A stretch of DNA of 53,460 nucleotides, from positions 1 to 53,460 of the forward strand of contig CAMBQQ010000014.1 of assembly GCA_945870035.1 (NCBI GenBank). Reading direction: 5' to 3'. This document shows, piece by piece, positions 27,667-36,019 of the stretch. The position numbers and the translations under genes are program-made. The notes beneath the pieces are model-generated. The model was not told the DNA's origin and did no database searches. It saw only the letters and a program-made list of their open reading frames with translations. Within the stretch, counting starts at the first letter, position 1, and each line of letters starts with the position of its first letter. This DNA is from Rhizobium sp. Q54 (GTDB lineage: Bacteria; Pseudomonadota; Alphaproteobacteria; Rhizobiales; Xanthobacteraceae).

Positions 27667-28619
27667 TAACGTGCGCCTTGAGCAAGGGGAGCCGACTTCG
27701 CGCCGTCGGCAAGATAAACAATGGTGGATTCGCGCAAATGCGCCATCAGACGCTGCACCGCCGCGCCGCTGCGGGTGCGGTCGCAATAGGCAAAGACGGT
27801 CAACGGCACCGACCAGCGATTGTCGCCGGCGGCCTTGATCTGGCCCTTGGCGACAGACTCCGCCGCGGCCGATTCCGGCAGCCAGCCGATGCCGTGGCCG
27901 GCGGCGATCATGTTGTGAATGGCGCTGGCCAGATCGGACTCGCAGGCCTTGAACATGTGCACCGGCACCGGCGCCGATTGAACGATGAGATCGACCATGC
28001 GGCCGAGAAATGTGCTCGGCGAATAATTCACCAGCGGGAACGGCGCTTTTACCGTACCGGGCAGTTTGAACGCCGGCTGGCCGCGCTTGACCGCGACATA
28101 CGGGCGGAACCATTCGCTGCCGATGGCGACGCGGTCGTAATGATCGGGATCGAGAAAGATCGGCTGCTGCGCCTGATGGAAACAAATGAGCACATCGGCA
28201 AGGCCGGCGACATGCGCGGTGACGGCGTCGTGCACATTGCTGGCGAGCAGGCGGCAGCTCGATGCGCCCATCGCCGGGCTCCAGTCCTTCCACCATTGCG
28301 GAAAGCGCGTGGTCGCCAAAGTGTGCGGCAACGCGAAGGTGATGGTTTCCTGTCCGGCCGCCGGTTCGCCGAGAATGCCGGCGCGGGCATCGACCATGTT
28401 CTGCACCATGTCGGCGGCGGTGCGGCGGAAGCGTTCGCCGGCCGGCGTCAGCTTGGTCGGGTAGCAGGAGCGGTCGATCAGTTCGACGCCGAGCCAGGAT
28501 TCCAGCGCCTTGATGCGGCGGCTGAAGGCGGGCTGGTAGCTATGCCGAGTCGCGGCCGCCTCGGTGAAATTGCTCACCTCGGCTAAACTCAGAAAGTCCT
28601 GCAGCCAGCGAAAATCCAT
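27666..28619 (-). CDS. LysR-family transcriptional regulator
   Basis: 317 residues with the N-terminal helix-turn-helix MDFRWLQDFLSLAEVSNFTEAA...SFSRRIKALE-like pattern (here QPAFSRRIKALESWLG) and a periplasmic-binding-type effector domain. It is divergent from the DadA-type gene and its stop overlaps the aminotransferase start (TAATG), so it probably controls both directions. A perfect inverted repeat of LysR type sits in the shared promoter region. Confidence 0.9.
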   Translation of the reverse strand: MDFRWLQDFLSLAEVSNFTEAAATRHSYQPAFSRRIKALESWLGVELIDRSCYPTKLTPAGERFRRTAADMVQNMVDARAGILGEPAAGQETITFALPHTLATTRFPQWWKDWSPAMGASSCRLLASNVHDAVTAHVAGLADVLICFHQAQQPIFLDPDHYDRVAIGSEWFRPYVAVKRGQPAFKLPGTVKAPFPLVNYSPSTFLGRMVDLIVQSAPVPVHMFKACESDLASAIHNMIAAGHGIGWLPESAAAESVAKGQIKAAGDNRWSVPLTVFAYCDRTRSGAAVQRLMAHLRESTIVYLADGAKSAPLAQGAR

Positions 28620-28676
28620 GCCTCACCCGGATACGCAAACGGTGCAGGGACGATAGCCGCCCACGCCCGCGCCTGT

Positions 28677-28693
28677 CATGCAAATATTGCATG
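28677..28693. promoter_or_regulatory. LysR-type operator between divergent genes
   Basis: CATGCAAATATTGCATG is a perfect seven-base inverted repeat around ATA and contains the classic T-N11-A LysR core (TGCAAATATTGCA). It is centred about 65 bases upstream of lysR and 110 upstream of the oxidase gene, the usual place for a recognition site controlling both. Confidence 0.75.
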
Positions 28694-28795
28694 ATGCAGC
28701 CTGCGCATCGAAATATCGGCATTTTCGGCGCTATTCTTGCTTTCCCATCGTATCGTTGGTGGCGCTGCGCCATCGCAACAGCCAAGTAAGCCTGC

Positions 28796-30016
28796 ATGAA
28801 AATCTGCGTTCTCGGGGCCGGCGTTGTCGGGCTGACGTCGGCCTGGTGGCTGGCCGAGGCCGGGCACCGGGTCACCCTTGTCGACCGCCATCCAGATCCC
28901 GGCGCCGAGGCCAGCGCCGCCAATGGTGCGCAGCTCAGTTATGCCTTCGTCGCGCCGTTTGCCTCGCCGGCGATGCTGCGCAATCTGCCCGGCATGCTGC
29001 TCGGCGGCGAGGACGCGATCAAAGTTTCGCCCGATCTTGAGATGATCTCCTGGGGCCTCAAATTCCTGCGCGCCTGCACGAGCGGTGAAGTGGAGCGCAC
29101 CACCGCCGCGCAACTGGCGCTGGCGGCTTTGAGCCGCGCCGAGCTGGCGTCGCTGCTGCAAACGCAGCCGCTCGACTTCGGCCTGCGCACCGCGGGCAAG
29201 CTGGTGCTCTATCGCAAGGCCGGCGACTTCGCCGAGGCGCGGCCTTTGCCCGGCGCTGCCGTCGAACAGCAGGTGCTGACGCCGGCCGAGTGTCTGGCGC
29301 TTGAGCCGAGCCTCAGAATTGCGCCAAGCCTGCTGGCCGGCGGCATCTATACGCCGTCCGAACAGGTCGGCGATTGCGGCGCGTTTTGTGCGCAGTTGTT
29401 CGAGCGATTGCGCCAGCACAGCAATGTCGAAATTCGCATGTCGACGCCGATCAAAAAACCGATCGTGACGCGCGGCAGCCTGACCGGCATCGAGACCGAT
29501 GCAGGCACCCTCGAAGCCGATCGTTTCGTGTTGTCGCTTGGCTCAGGCTCGAAAGCCTTTGCCCGCGCCTGCGGCCTCACGCTGCCGATCTATCCGGTCA
29601 AGGGACATTCGATCACCATTCCCGGCCATGCGCTGAGCCACAGCGTCACCGACTACAGCCGCAAAATCGTCTATGCGCCGCTCGACGGCGCGACGCGGGT
29701 CGCCGGCTTCGCCGACTTCAAGGGCTATGACCTTGCTATCGAACCGGCGCGCATCGCGACGCTGGAAAAAGCCGCCTCGGCGACATTTGATATTGCAGGC
29801 AGCGGCGCGAACGCCCCATGGGCCGGCTTGCGGCCGATGACGCCGGACAGCCGGCCGATCATCGGGCCATCGCCGCTCAGCGGGCTTTATCTCAACACCG
29901 GGCAGGGCATGCTTGGCTGGACGCTCGCGTGCGGCAGTGCGCGGCTGCTGACCGACCTGATCGACGGCAAGGCGTCGAGTGTCGTGGCCGCGCCGTTTTC
30001 GGTGACGAGGTTTTAG
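28796..30016 (+). CDS. D-amino-acid dehydrogenase-like FAD oxidoreductase (DadA family)
   Basis: 406 residues. The FAD-binding motif VLGAGVVGLTSAWWLAEAGH is at the N-terminus and WAGLRPMTPDSRPIIGPSP with GQGMLGWTLACGSA at the C-terminus, as in DadA. Such flavoproteins oxidatively deaminate D-amino acids to keto acids and pass electrons to the respiratory chain. The divergent LysR gene and the nearby aminotransferase/TRAP genes support a role in amino-acid breakdown; the substrate is inferred. Confidence 0.87.
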   Translation: MKICVLGAGVVGLTSAWWLAEAGHRVTLVDRHPDPGAEASAANGAQLSYAFVAPFASPAMLRNLPGMLLGGEDAIKVSPDLEMISWGLKFLRACTSGEVERTTAAQLALAALSRAELASLLQTQPLDFGLRTAGKLVLYRKAGDFAEARPLPGAAVEQQVLTPAECLALEPSLRIAPSLLAGGIYTPSEQVGDCGAFCAQLFERLRQHSNVEIRMSTPIKKPIVTRGSLTGIETDAGTLEADRFVLSLGSGSKAFARACGLTLPIYPVKGHSITIPGHALSHSVTDYSRKIVYAPLDGATRVAGFADFKGYDLAIEPARIATLEKAASATFDIAGSGANAPWAGLRPMTPDSRPIIGPSPLSGLYLNTGQGMLGWTLACGSARLLTDLIDGKASSVVAAPFSVTRF

Positions 30017-30072
30017 ATTTCTTTCTTCACCCCCACTTCAGGGGAAGATTAAGAAAGCAAGTATCGGGTTCG

Positions 30073-31887
30073 CTAACCCCCCGCCATCTCTTCTCTCATC
30101 ATCTCCAGCTCCAGCCACTGCTCTTCCGCCGCCGCCAGCTTGCGCTGGGTTTCGCCGAGATCGGTGGTGATCTTCTCGAAGCCTGAGCGGTCGCGTTGGT
30201 ACAGCTTCGGGTCGGCGAGCTTGGTTTGCAGCTCAGTGACTTTCGCCTGCAAAGTGGCGATGGTCTTCGGCAAGGTCTCGAGCGCGTGCTTGTGCTTGAA
30301 ACTCATTTTCTGCTTCGGCGCGGCGGGAATCGATGACGCGGCCACCTTCGGCGCATCCTTCTTCGATTCCAGCGTCGGCTGCTCGCGCTTCAGGTCCTCG
30401 CCGCGCTGAATGAGCATGTCGGAATAGCCGCCGGCATATTCGGTCCAGCGGCCATCGCCTTCCGGCACGATGACGCCGGACACAAGGCGGTCGAGAAAAT
30501 CGCGGTCATGGCTGATGAGAATGACGGTGCCGGGATAATCGCCGATGACGTCTTCGAGGACATCGAGCGTTTCCATGTCGAGATCGTTGGTCGGCTCGTC
30601 GAGCACCAGGAGGTTCGACGGCTTGGCCAAAGCCTGCGCCAGCATCAGGCGGCCGCGTTCGCCGCCGGACAATTTGCCGAGCGGCGTGCGCGCCTGCTCC
30701 GGCCCGAACAGGAAGTCGCGCATGTAACCGATGACGTGCTTGGGCTGGCCGTTGACCATCACGGTGTCGCCGGCGCCGCCGGTCAGCGCATCGGCAACGG
30801 TGGTGTTCGGGTTGAGGCTGTCGCGGTGCTGGTTCAGCGTCGCGACTTCGAGTGTCGAGCCGAGCTTGACGATGCCTGAGTCGGGATCGTCGGCGCCGAT
30901 CAGCATGTTGATGAGCGTCGTCTTGCCGCTGCCGTTCGGCCCGACAATGCCGATGCGGTCGCCGCGCGCGATGCGGATCGAGAAGTCGGATACGATGGCG
31001 CGGTCGCCGTAGCTCTTGTTGATATTCTTGGCTTCGATTACCAGCACGCCCGAGGCCGAGGCGGCGCCGGCGGTGATGGTGGCGGAGCCGGCGGCGCCGC
31101 GATAGGTGCGCCGCGCCTCGCGCAAGGCTTGAAGACCGCCGACGCGGCGCATGTTGCGCTTGCGCCGTCCGCTGACGCCGTAGCGCAGCCAGTGCTCTTC
31201 CATCACGATTCTGCGGTCGAGCTTGTGCTGGGCGACTTCTTCTTCGGCGAGGATGGTGTCGCGCCATTCCTCGAAATGGGCAAAGCCGCGCTCCAGCCGC
31301 TTGGTGGTGCCGCGGTCGAGCCAGACGGTCGAGCGCGACAGGTTGGACAGAAAGCGCCGGTCATGGCTGATCAGCACCAAAGCGGTGCGGCGTGAATCGA
31401 GGTCCTTTTCCAGCCATTCGATGGTGGTGAGATCGAGATGGTTGGTCGGCTCGTCGAGCAGCAGAATGTCGGGATTGGCGGCGAGCGCACGGGCGAGCGA
31501 GGCGCGGCGCGCTTCGCCGCCGGACAGATGCGCCGGGTCTTCCAGCCCGGTGAGGCCAAGTTCCTCGACCAGATTGCGCGCGATGTAATGATCGTCTTCC
31601 GAGATCAGGCCGCTTTCGACATAAGCGAGCGTCGTGTCGTAGCCGGAAAAATCCGGCTCCTGCGCCAGATAGCGCACGACGGCGCCGGGTTGCACGAAGA
31701 CCGAGCCTGAGTCGGGCTCGACCAGCTTCGCGGCGATCTTGAGCAGCGTCGATTTGCCGGAGCCGTTGCGGCCGACCAGCGAGACGCGCTCGCCGGTCGA
31801 GACCGACAGGTCGGCGCCGGACAAAAGCGGCGTGCCGCCGAAGGTCAGCTTGATGCCGGCCAGTTGTAGAAGAGGAGGAGGAGCCAT
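30073..31887 (-). CDS. ABC-F family ATPase (Uup/EttA type)
   Basis: 604 residues with two ATPase domains and no membrane segments: Walker A GRNGSGKST and GPNGSGKTT, signatures LSGGEARRA and LSGGERGRL, plus the interdomain arm and a C-terminal coiled coil (residues about 525-600: KHKHALETLPKTIATLQAKV...). The layout with C-terminal coiled coil matches Uup. ABC-F proteins act on ribosomes or nucleic acids rather than as transporters. It is a single gene converging on the DadA-type gene; no link to neighbours is evident. Confidence 0.92.
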   Translation of the reverse strand: MAPPPLLQLAGIKLTFGGTPLLSGADLSVSTGERVSLVGRNGSGKSTLLKIAAKLVEPDSGSVFVQPGAVVRYLAQEPDFSGYDTTLAYVESGLISEDDHYIARNLVEELGLTGLEDPAHLSGGEARRASLARALAANPDILLLDEPTNHLDLTTIEWLEKDLDSRRTALVLISHDRRFLSNLSRSTVWLDRGTTKRLERGFAHFEEWRDTILAEEEVAQHKLDRRIVMEEHWLRYGVSGRRKRNMRRVGGLQALREARRTYRGAAGSATITAGAASASGVLVIEAKNINKSYGDRAIVSDFSIRIARGDRIGIVGPNGSGKTTLINMLIGADDPDSGIVKLGSTLEVATLNQHRDSLNPNTTVADALTGGAGDTVMVNGQPKHVIGYMRDFLFGPEQARTPLGKLSGGERGRLMLAQALAKPSNLLVLDEPTNDLDMETLDVLEDVIGDYPGTVILISHDRDFLDRLVSGVIVPEGDGRWTEYAGGYSDMLIQRGEDLKREQPTLESKKDAPKVAASSIPAAPKQKMSFKHKHALETLPKTIATLQAKVTELQTKLADPKLYQRDRSGFEKITTDLGETQRKLAAAEEQWLELEMMREEMAGG

Positions 31888-32022
31888 TTCGACTTGTTTG
31901 CCGCCATTTTTGAAAGCGACGCCGCCCGGAAAAGCGCCCGCGCATCGCTGATTGGATGTGATCGCCTACAGGTGGAACGCCCCGGCGTCAAAGTCCATAG
32001 GCGGCGGGCCGATTGAGCTGAA

Positions 32023-33240
32023 TCAGTCCGAATTGAGCGCTTCCAGGCGGCGGTAGACGGCGGCGAGGTGGGCGTCGGCAGCGGCGCGCAGCGATGGCCG
32101 CGCGTCGCGCTGCTTGCCGGCTCGGTCCTCGGCAAATTCGAAGTGCGGCGCCTTGGCGTCCTGGCGCGCCGCTTTCGTCATCGTGTCATAATCGGCGGCG
32201 CTGTAGTCGACGCCGAAATGCGGCAATATCCGCTTGTGCAAGGCGCGGGGCAGTTCGCGGTAATTGACAGCAAGGCCCGCGCCGTCGCCGAGATGCGTTG
32301 CGGCGGCGTCGCAGATGATGCCCAGCACGCGGGCGCAATAATCCTCGTTCGGCACGCCGTCGAAATCGTCGATGCCGTAAAGCTGCGGCGGCGTGATCGC
32401 CGGCACCATTTGCGCGCCGCGCTGGCGGACATGCGAAACCAGCACTTCGACCGGGTCGCGGTAGAGAAAAATCCACGGCGTGTCCGGAAAGACTTGCCGG
32501 AACAGCGGCAGCGCCAGCGCGTGCCAGCAATCGAGCTTGAGAAACAGGTGTTGCTCGTCGTCGCTGCGTTGCCGTCCATAGGCCGCGACCACGGCGCGCA
32601 GCAAGGCGATGTGGCTTTGCGCCGGCAGATGCGGCGCGGTGCGGCAGAGTTGCACCATCGTGTCGACCGGAGCGGCTTCGGAGATGACGATATTGCGTGG
32701 CAGCGACGCCAGCATTTGCGCCACCAAGGTCGAGCCGCAGCGCGACATGTGAAAGATCAACCCGGCGGGTGGCAGGCTCTCGTGGCGCGGTGCGTCGGCG
32801 ATGAAGTCGTCCAGCGTCATGCGATAGCGAAACATGCGGTTGAACGGCCGGGCGACGGCGCGGCGGATCGCGCCTTCGAAGAATGGATCGGTCAGAGGCT
32901 CCGCACCAAAATACGTCCAGTCGATCATGGCCCGATCGCCTTCGATCGAGACGTCGATCGGCAACCAGTGCCGCGGCGGCCAAACGGCGCCGTCCGGCGG
33001 CTTGGGTAAAAAGCGGGCGATGTTGAGCGGATCGGGGGCGATGGCGTGGCGGATCGCTGCTGCTGTCAGGGGAATACCGCGCGCCGCGGTAACGCGGAGG
33101 GCGGCCTCGACGTAGCGTTCCGAATCCTCGATGGCGCACAGGGTCGTGGCGATGGCCTCGTCAGCCATGACGCAGGCGCGAAAGGCGCCAAGCGGCTCGG
33201 CCGGCGTCACACCAGGATGCTCGGATAAGTTGTAAATCAT
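32023..33240 (-). CDS. Sulfotransferase-family protein with extra N-terminal domain
   Basis: 405 residues. The C-terminal half starts with the PAPS-loop variant LIFHMSRCGSTLVAQMLAS (about residue 165) and has IFLYRDPVEVLVSHVRQR as a 3'-phosphate-binding segment. Residues about 18-66 (AFRACVMADEAIATT...ARGIPLTAAAIRHAI) resemble a Nif11-like helical domain; a middle segment WLPIDVSIEGD precedes the enzyme domain. Nif11 domains are known as RiPP leader modules, so their presence on an enzyme next to a peptide-tailoring cluster is noteworthy, but the resemblance is by eye. Sulfation or another PAPS-loop function is possible. Confidence 0.75.
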   Translation of the reverse strand: MIYNLSEHPGVTPAEPLGAFRACVMADEAIATTLCAIEDSERYVEAALRVTAARGIPLTAAAIRHAIAPDPLNIARFLPKPPDGAVWPPRHWLPIDVSIEGDRAMIDWTYFGAEPLTDPFFEGAIRRAVARPFNRMFRYRMTLDDFIADAPRHESLPPAGLIFHMSRCGSTLVAQMLASLPRNIVISEAAPVDTMVQLCRTAPHLPAQSHIALLRAVVAAYGRQRSDDEQHLFLKLDCWHALALPLFRQVFPDTPWIFLYRDPVEVLVSHVRQRGAQMVPAITPPQLYGIDDFDGVPNEDYCARVLGIICDAAATHLGDGAGLAVNYRELPRALHKRILPHFGVDYSAADYDTMTKAARQDAKAPHFEFAEDRAGKQRDARPSLRAAADAHLAAVYRRLEALNSD

Positions 33241-33312
33241 TTAAATTCTGCACTTTTAGTAGAGTCCGGGGCGGGTCAATTTATAATGGGCGACCCAAGC
33301 CATGGAGCGACG

Positions 33313-33615
33313 ATGACAGCAAGGCAGCTTTCCTTCGAAGACTTCGCCGACAAGATCGGCGAGATTTTCCCAATCGGCGATACCGACGTGCCGCAAATCC
33401 CGCTGACGCTGGCGGAGGCCGAGCGCGTCACGACGAAAGGTTTGCCGCCTGGCATGCGGCCGCCGTTCTCGTTGATCTTTGTCGCCAGGGATCCGCGCGT
33501 GTTGCCGCAGCGAATGTATAATCTCGAGCACAACGGGCTGGGCCGTCTGGAAATATTTCTGGTGCCGATCGGCAAGGACGCCGAAGGCGTTAGCTATCAG
33601 GCGATGTTCAGCTGA
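33313..33615 (+). CDS. DUF6916-like small protein beside tail-collar genes
   Basis: 100 residues from the ATG at 33313, which has GGAG five bases upstream; an ATG at 33286 is the alternative. The sequence MTARQLSFEDFADKIGEIFP...PFSLIFVARDP...GRLEIFLVPIG resembles the DUF6916 family that accompanies MdpB-like tail-collar proteins. There is no signal peptide or membrane segment. It lies divergent from the sulfotransferase and convergent with the GNAT gene. Function unknown. Confidence 0.65.
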   Translation: MTARQLSFEDFADKIGEIFPIGDTDVPQIPLTLAEAERVTTKGLPPGMRPPFSLIFVARDPRVLPQRMYNLEHNGLGRLEIFLVPIGKDAEGVSYQAMFS

Positions 33616-34171
33616 GCGCACTTGAGCTTTCTTGCGCATTTGCGGGCGTTGCGCCGGGCATCCATTCCATTTCGAGATAGACGCCGTGATCGGCGACATC
33701 GACGAAGCCGAGGCGCCGGTATAGCCGCAGCGCCGGATTGAATGTCTCGACCATGATGCCGATGCCGAGGCCCATGCTGCCTGCCTTCTCCTGTAGCGCT
33801 CGCAGGATCGCGCCGCCAATGCCGCGGCCGCAATGGCCGGGCATGAGCGCGATATCGACGATGTAGATTCGCGTCGCGCGCATCTCGGTGTAAAGCCTTC
33901 CCGCGGCGACGCCCTTGTGCTCGATCACCTGGAAAACGCAAGCAGCAATGGTGGTGCGGTAATGGTGCCGCTGCGCCTGAAATTGCGAGGCGAGAAACGC
34001 CTGCTTCTGTTCAGTACTCCACGGCACCGGCGCCAACTCGTTTTCGCGGGTCGATGCATAGAGCTGCATCAGAAACGGGATGTCGTCCTCGGTTTCAGGC
34101 CGCAAGGCATAGCCTTGAGACAGCAACGCCGCTGGCAATGCGAAGGCCGGCGGCGCTTGCAATGCGGTCAC
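33608..34171 (-). CDS. GNAT-family N-acetyltransferase
   Basis: 187 residues from a GTG at 34171 (a TTG at 34186 that overlaps the tail-collar stop is an alternative). It opens with a typical GNAT strand, GYALRPETEDDIPFLMQLY, and has the acetyl-CoA pyrophosphate loop PGHCGRGIGGAILRAL, then ALRLYRRLGFVDV. The substrate is unknown. It is the last gene of the tail-collar operon, which suggests it acts on those proteins or a co-made small molecule (inference). The 3' end overlaps the convergent DUF6916-like gene by eight bases. Confidence 0.82.
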   Translation of the reverse strand: MTALQAPPAFALPAALLSQGYALRPETEDDIPFLMQLYASTRENELAPVPWSTEQKQAFLASQFQAQRHHYRTTIAACVFQVIEHKGVAAGRLYTEMRATRIYIVDIALMPGHCGRGIGGAILRALQEKAGSMGLGIGIMVETFNPALRLYRRLGFVDVADHGVYLEMEWMPGATPANAQESSSALS

Positions 34172-34182
34172 GTTTGCCGCCG

Positions 34183-34722
34183 TCAATTGCGCGTCGGGAA
34201 AATTCCGAACAATGAAATGCAGAAATTGAGCGCCAGATAAGGCTGCATGTTCTCGTGCGGAAACGAATTGCCGGTCTGCGTGATCGCCCTGGGCGAAAAC
34301 GTCGCGTTCGGCGTCACCGGCGGCTTTTGATAGATGAGTGTTCCTTTCGACGCCGACAGGAAGCTCGTCGCCGACGGCGCGGCCGACCGGGTCGCCTGCG
34401 GGTTTATATCGGCCGCGACGATCGCATGCGCGTGCGCCGGGATCTGGTTCGTGGTCAACGTCACGGTGGTTTGGCCCATCGCCTCGCCGATCTGGGTATT
34501 GAGGCCGGTTGTCGAGCTGTTGCCCCAGTGCATCGGTATACGGCCCTGCAGATTGGGCAAGGCGTAGGTGGTCTGGCCATCGCCGCCATAGATCGTGCCC
34601 AGGATCGCGAACAAGGCCTGATTCTGCGATATCGGCAAGATCTGGCCGTTGCAAAACGCCCAATCCCGGGGCGCGAAATTAAAGCCGAAGCAGCGGATTT
34701 CCCCGATATAGGGTTGAGACAT
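34183..34722 (-). CDS. Phage tail-collar (MdpB-like) protein, paralogue 1
   Basis: 179 residues from the ATG at 34722. The N-terminal tail-collar domain is clear: MSQPYIGEIRCFGFNFAPRD, WAFCNGQILPISQNQALFAI, LGTIYGGDGQTTYALPNLQG. The C-terminus ends in a conserved PYLALNFCISLFGIFPTRN. Relatives are annotated as microcystin-dependent protein MdpB or short tail fibres. No phage head, tail tube or lysis gene is near, so it is a cellular rather than prophage gene. Ten bases separate it from paralogue 2. Confidence 0.88.
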   Translation of the reverse strand: MSQPYIGEIRCFGFNFAPRDWAFCNGQILPISQNQALFAILGTIYGGDGQTTYALPNLQGRIPMHWGNSSTTGLNTQIGEAMGQTTVTLTTNQIPAHAHAIVAADINPQATRSAAPSATSFLSASKGTLIYQKPPVTPNATFSPRAITQTGNSFPHENMQPYLALNFCISLFGIFPTRN

Positions 34723-34732
34723 CTCGCTCTCC

Positions 34733-35275
34733 TCAATTGCGTGACGGGAAAACGCCCTGCAGGGCCATGACAAATGTGATGCAGAGTGACGGCATCAGGT
34801 TCGTGTGCGACTGATTGCCGCCAGTGTTGGAGCAGGCGCGCGGATCCAACGCTTCCTGCACAAGCGGTGTCGTTCCCGCCGTAACGTAGAACAGGGGACT
34901 GGTGCTGCCGGTGGGGGTGCCGGGAAGAACGCTGCCGCCGATGGCAACTTGGGATGCGGGGGCATCCGTTGCGCACAGGATGTGATTGTGCGCCGGCAGG
35001 TTCGGCGTGGTCAGCGTTATCGCTTGCGCGCCGGCGGCCTGCCCGAGTTGATAGGTCGACAGGCCCGGGCCGGTGCCCTGATCGAGCGGCAGGCGCGATT
35101 GCAGGTTCGGCAATCCAAAAGTCGAAACGCCGTTGCCGCCATAGACCGTTCCGAGCAAGGAGAACAAGGCCTGGTTCTGGGCGATCGGCAGCAATTGGCC
35201 GTTGCAGAAGGCAAATCCTTTCGGCGCGAAATTGCCGCCGAACATCATGATCTGCCCAAGAAAGACATTACTCAT
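34733..35275 (-). CDS. Phage tail-collar (MdpB-like) protein, paralogue 2
   Basis: 180 residues with the same architecture (MSNVFLGQIMMFGGNFAPKG, FCNGQLLPIAQNQALFSLLG, VYGGNGVSTFGLPNLQSR) but a diverged C-terminal half (HNHILCATDAPASQ onwards), ending LQGVFPSRN. The conserved N-terminal block and the variable second half suggest a shared assembly domain with different binding or tip parts. Middle gene of three in tandem. Confidence 0.88.
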   Translation of the reverse strand: MSNVFLGQIMMFGGNFAPKGFAFCNGQLLPIAQNQALFSLLGTVYGGNGVSTFGLPNLQSRLPLDQGTGPGLSTYQLGQAAGAQAITLTTPNLPAHNHILCATDAPASQVAIGGSVLPGTPTGSTSPLFYVTAGTTPLVQEALDPRACSNTGGNQSHTNLMPSLCITFVMALQGVFPSRN

Positions 35276-35313
35276 CGCGCGACTCCTCCCAAATCATGAC
35301 GGCCCGCAGATCG

Positions 35314-35853
35314 CTAATTGCGTGAGGGGAAAATGCCACGCAAGGCAATGCACCAGTTGATCGTCAGGTATGGCTGTAAATTGCTGTGCGGCTGGTTGCC
35401 GCCGACGATTGAAATGGACGCGGGGTTCAGCGGCGTGATCGCCAGGTTGTCGGGGCCGTAGAACGGGAGCGCCGTGCCGCTCGCGAGAAAGCACTGCGCC
35501 AGCAGGTTGCCCGGGTCCGGCGTGGAGGCCCCGGCGTTGGCCGACGTGCCGACGAAACCGTGATTATGCGACGGCATCTCGGGAAAAATAATCGTGACAT
35601 TTTCCATGCCGGCTTGTTCGCCGATCACGTAGTTGCTGCCATCGGTCGAAGTGCCGAAATGCATCGGCACCCGGCTTTGCAGATTCGGCAAAGCGAATGT
35701 CGTCGTGCCGTTGCCGCCGTAAAATGTGCCGAGCAGCGAGAACAGTGCCGCGTTCTGCTGGATCGGTAAAAGTTGCCCGTTGCAGAGCGCCCAGTTCTTT
35801 GGCGCGAAGCCAAAGCCGAAACATTGAATTTCGCCCAGGAAGGGTTGACTCAT
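35314..35853 (-). CDS. Phage tail-collar (MdpB-like) protein, paralogue 3
   Basis: 179 residues: MSQPFLGEIQCFGFGFAPKN, LCNGQLLPIQQNAALFSLLG and FYGGNGTTTFALPNLQSRVP, ending INWCIALRGIFPSRN. It is the first gene of the tail-collar operon on the minus strand and is preceded by an unusually AT-rich stretch (35900-35965) that probably holds its promoter, although no clean -35/-10 pair stands out there. Confidence 0.88.
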   Translation of the reverse strand: MSQPFLGEIQCFGFGFAPKNWALCNGQLLPIQQNAALFSLLGTFYGGNGTTTFALPNLQSRVPMHFGTSTDGSNYVIGEQAGMENVTIIFPEMPSHNHGFVGTSANAGASTPDPGNLLAQCFLASGTALPFYGPDNLAITPLNPASISIVGGNQPHSNLQPYLTINWCIALRGIFPSRN

Positions 35854-36019
35854 TCTCGCCCCCGCAAACCATTTCCCACCGGAAACGAGTTTGGCAGAAG
35901 GCTGGCGGCTTTACAATCTCTAAGTTATATAAATGTTAAATACAACCTATGATATGTAACGGTAATAGTCCATCTTTGGCACCGCGCGCGGCCACGATCA
36001 AAATCGCCGGCGGCGCGCG

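Noticed and set aside
26302..27669. 455-residue open frame opposite the class III aminotransferase
   Set aside because: Same compositional shadow; the minus-strand frame has complete PLP-enzyme motifs.
34183..35853. Interpretation as a prophage tail region
   Set aside because: Only collar-domain proteins are present; no tube, baseplate, capsid, integrase or lysis gene is nearby.
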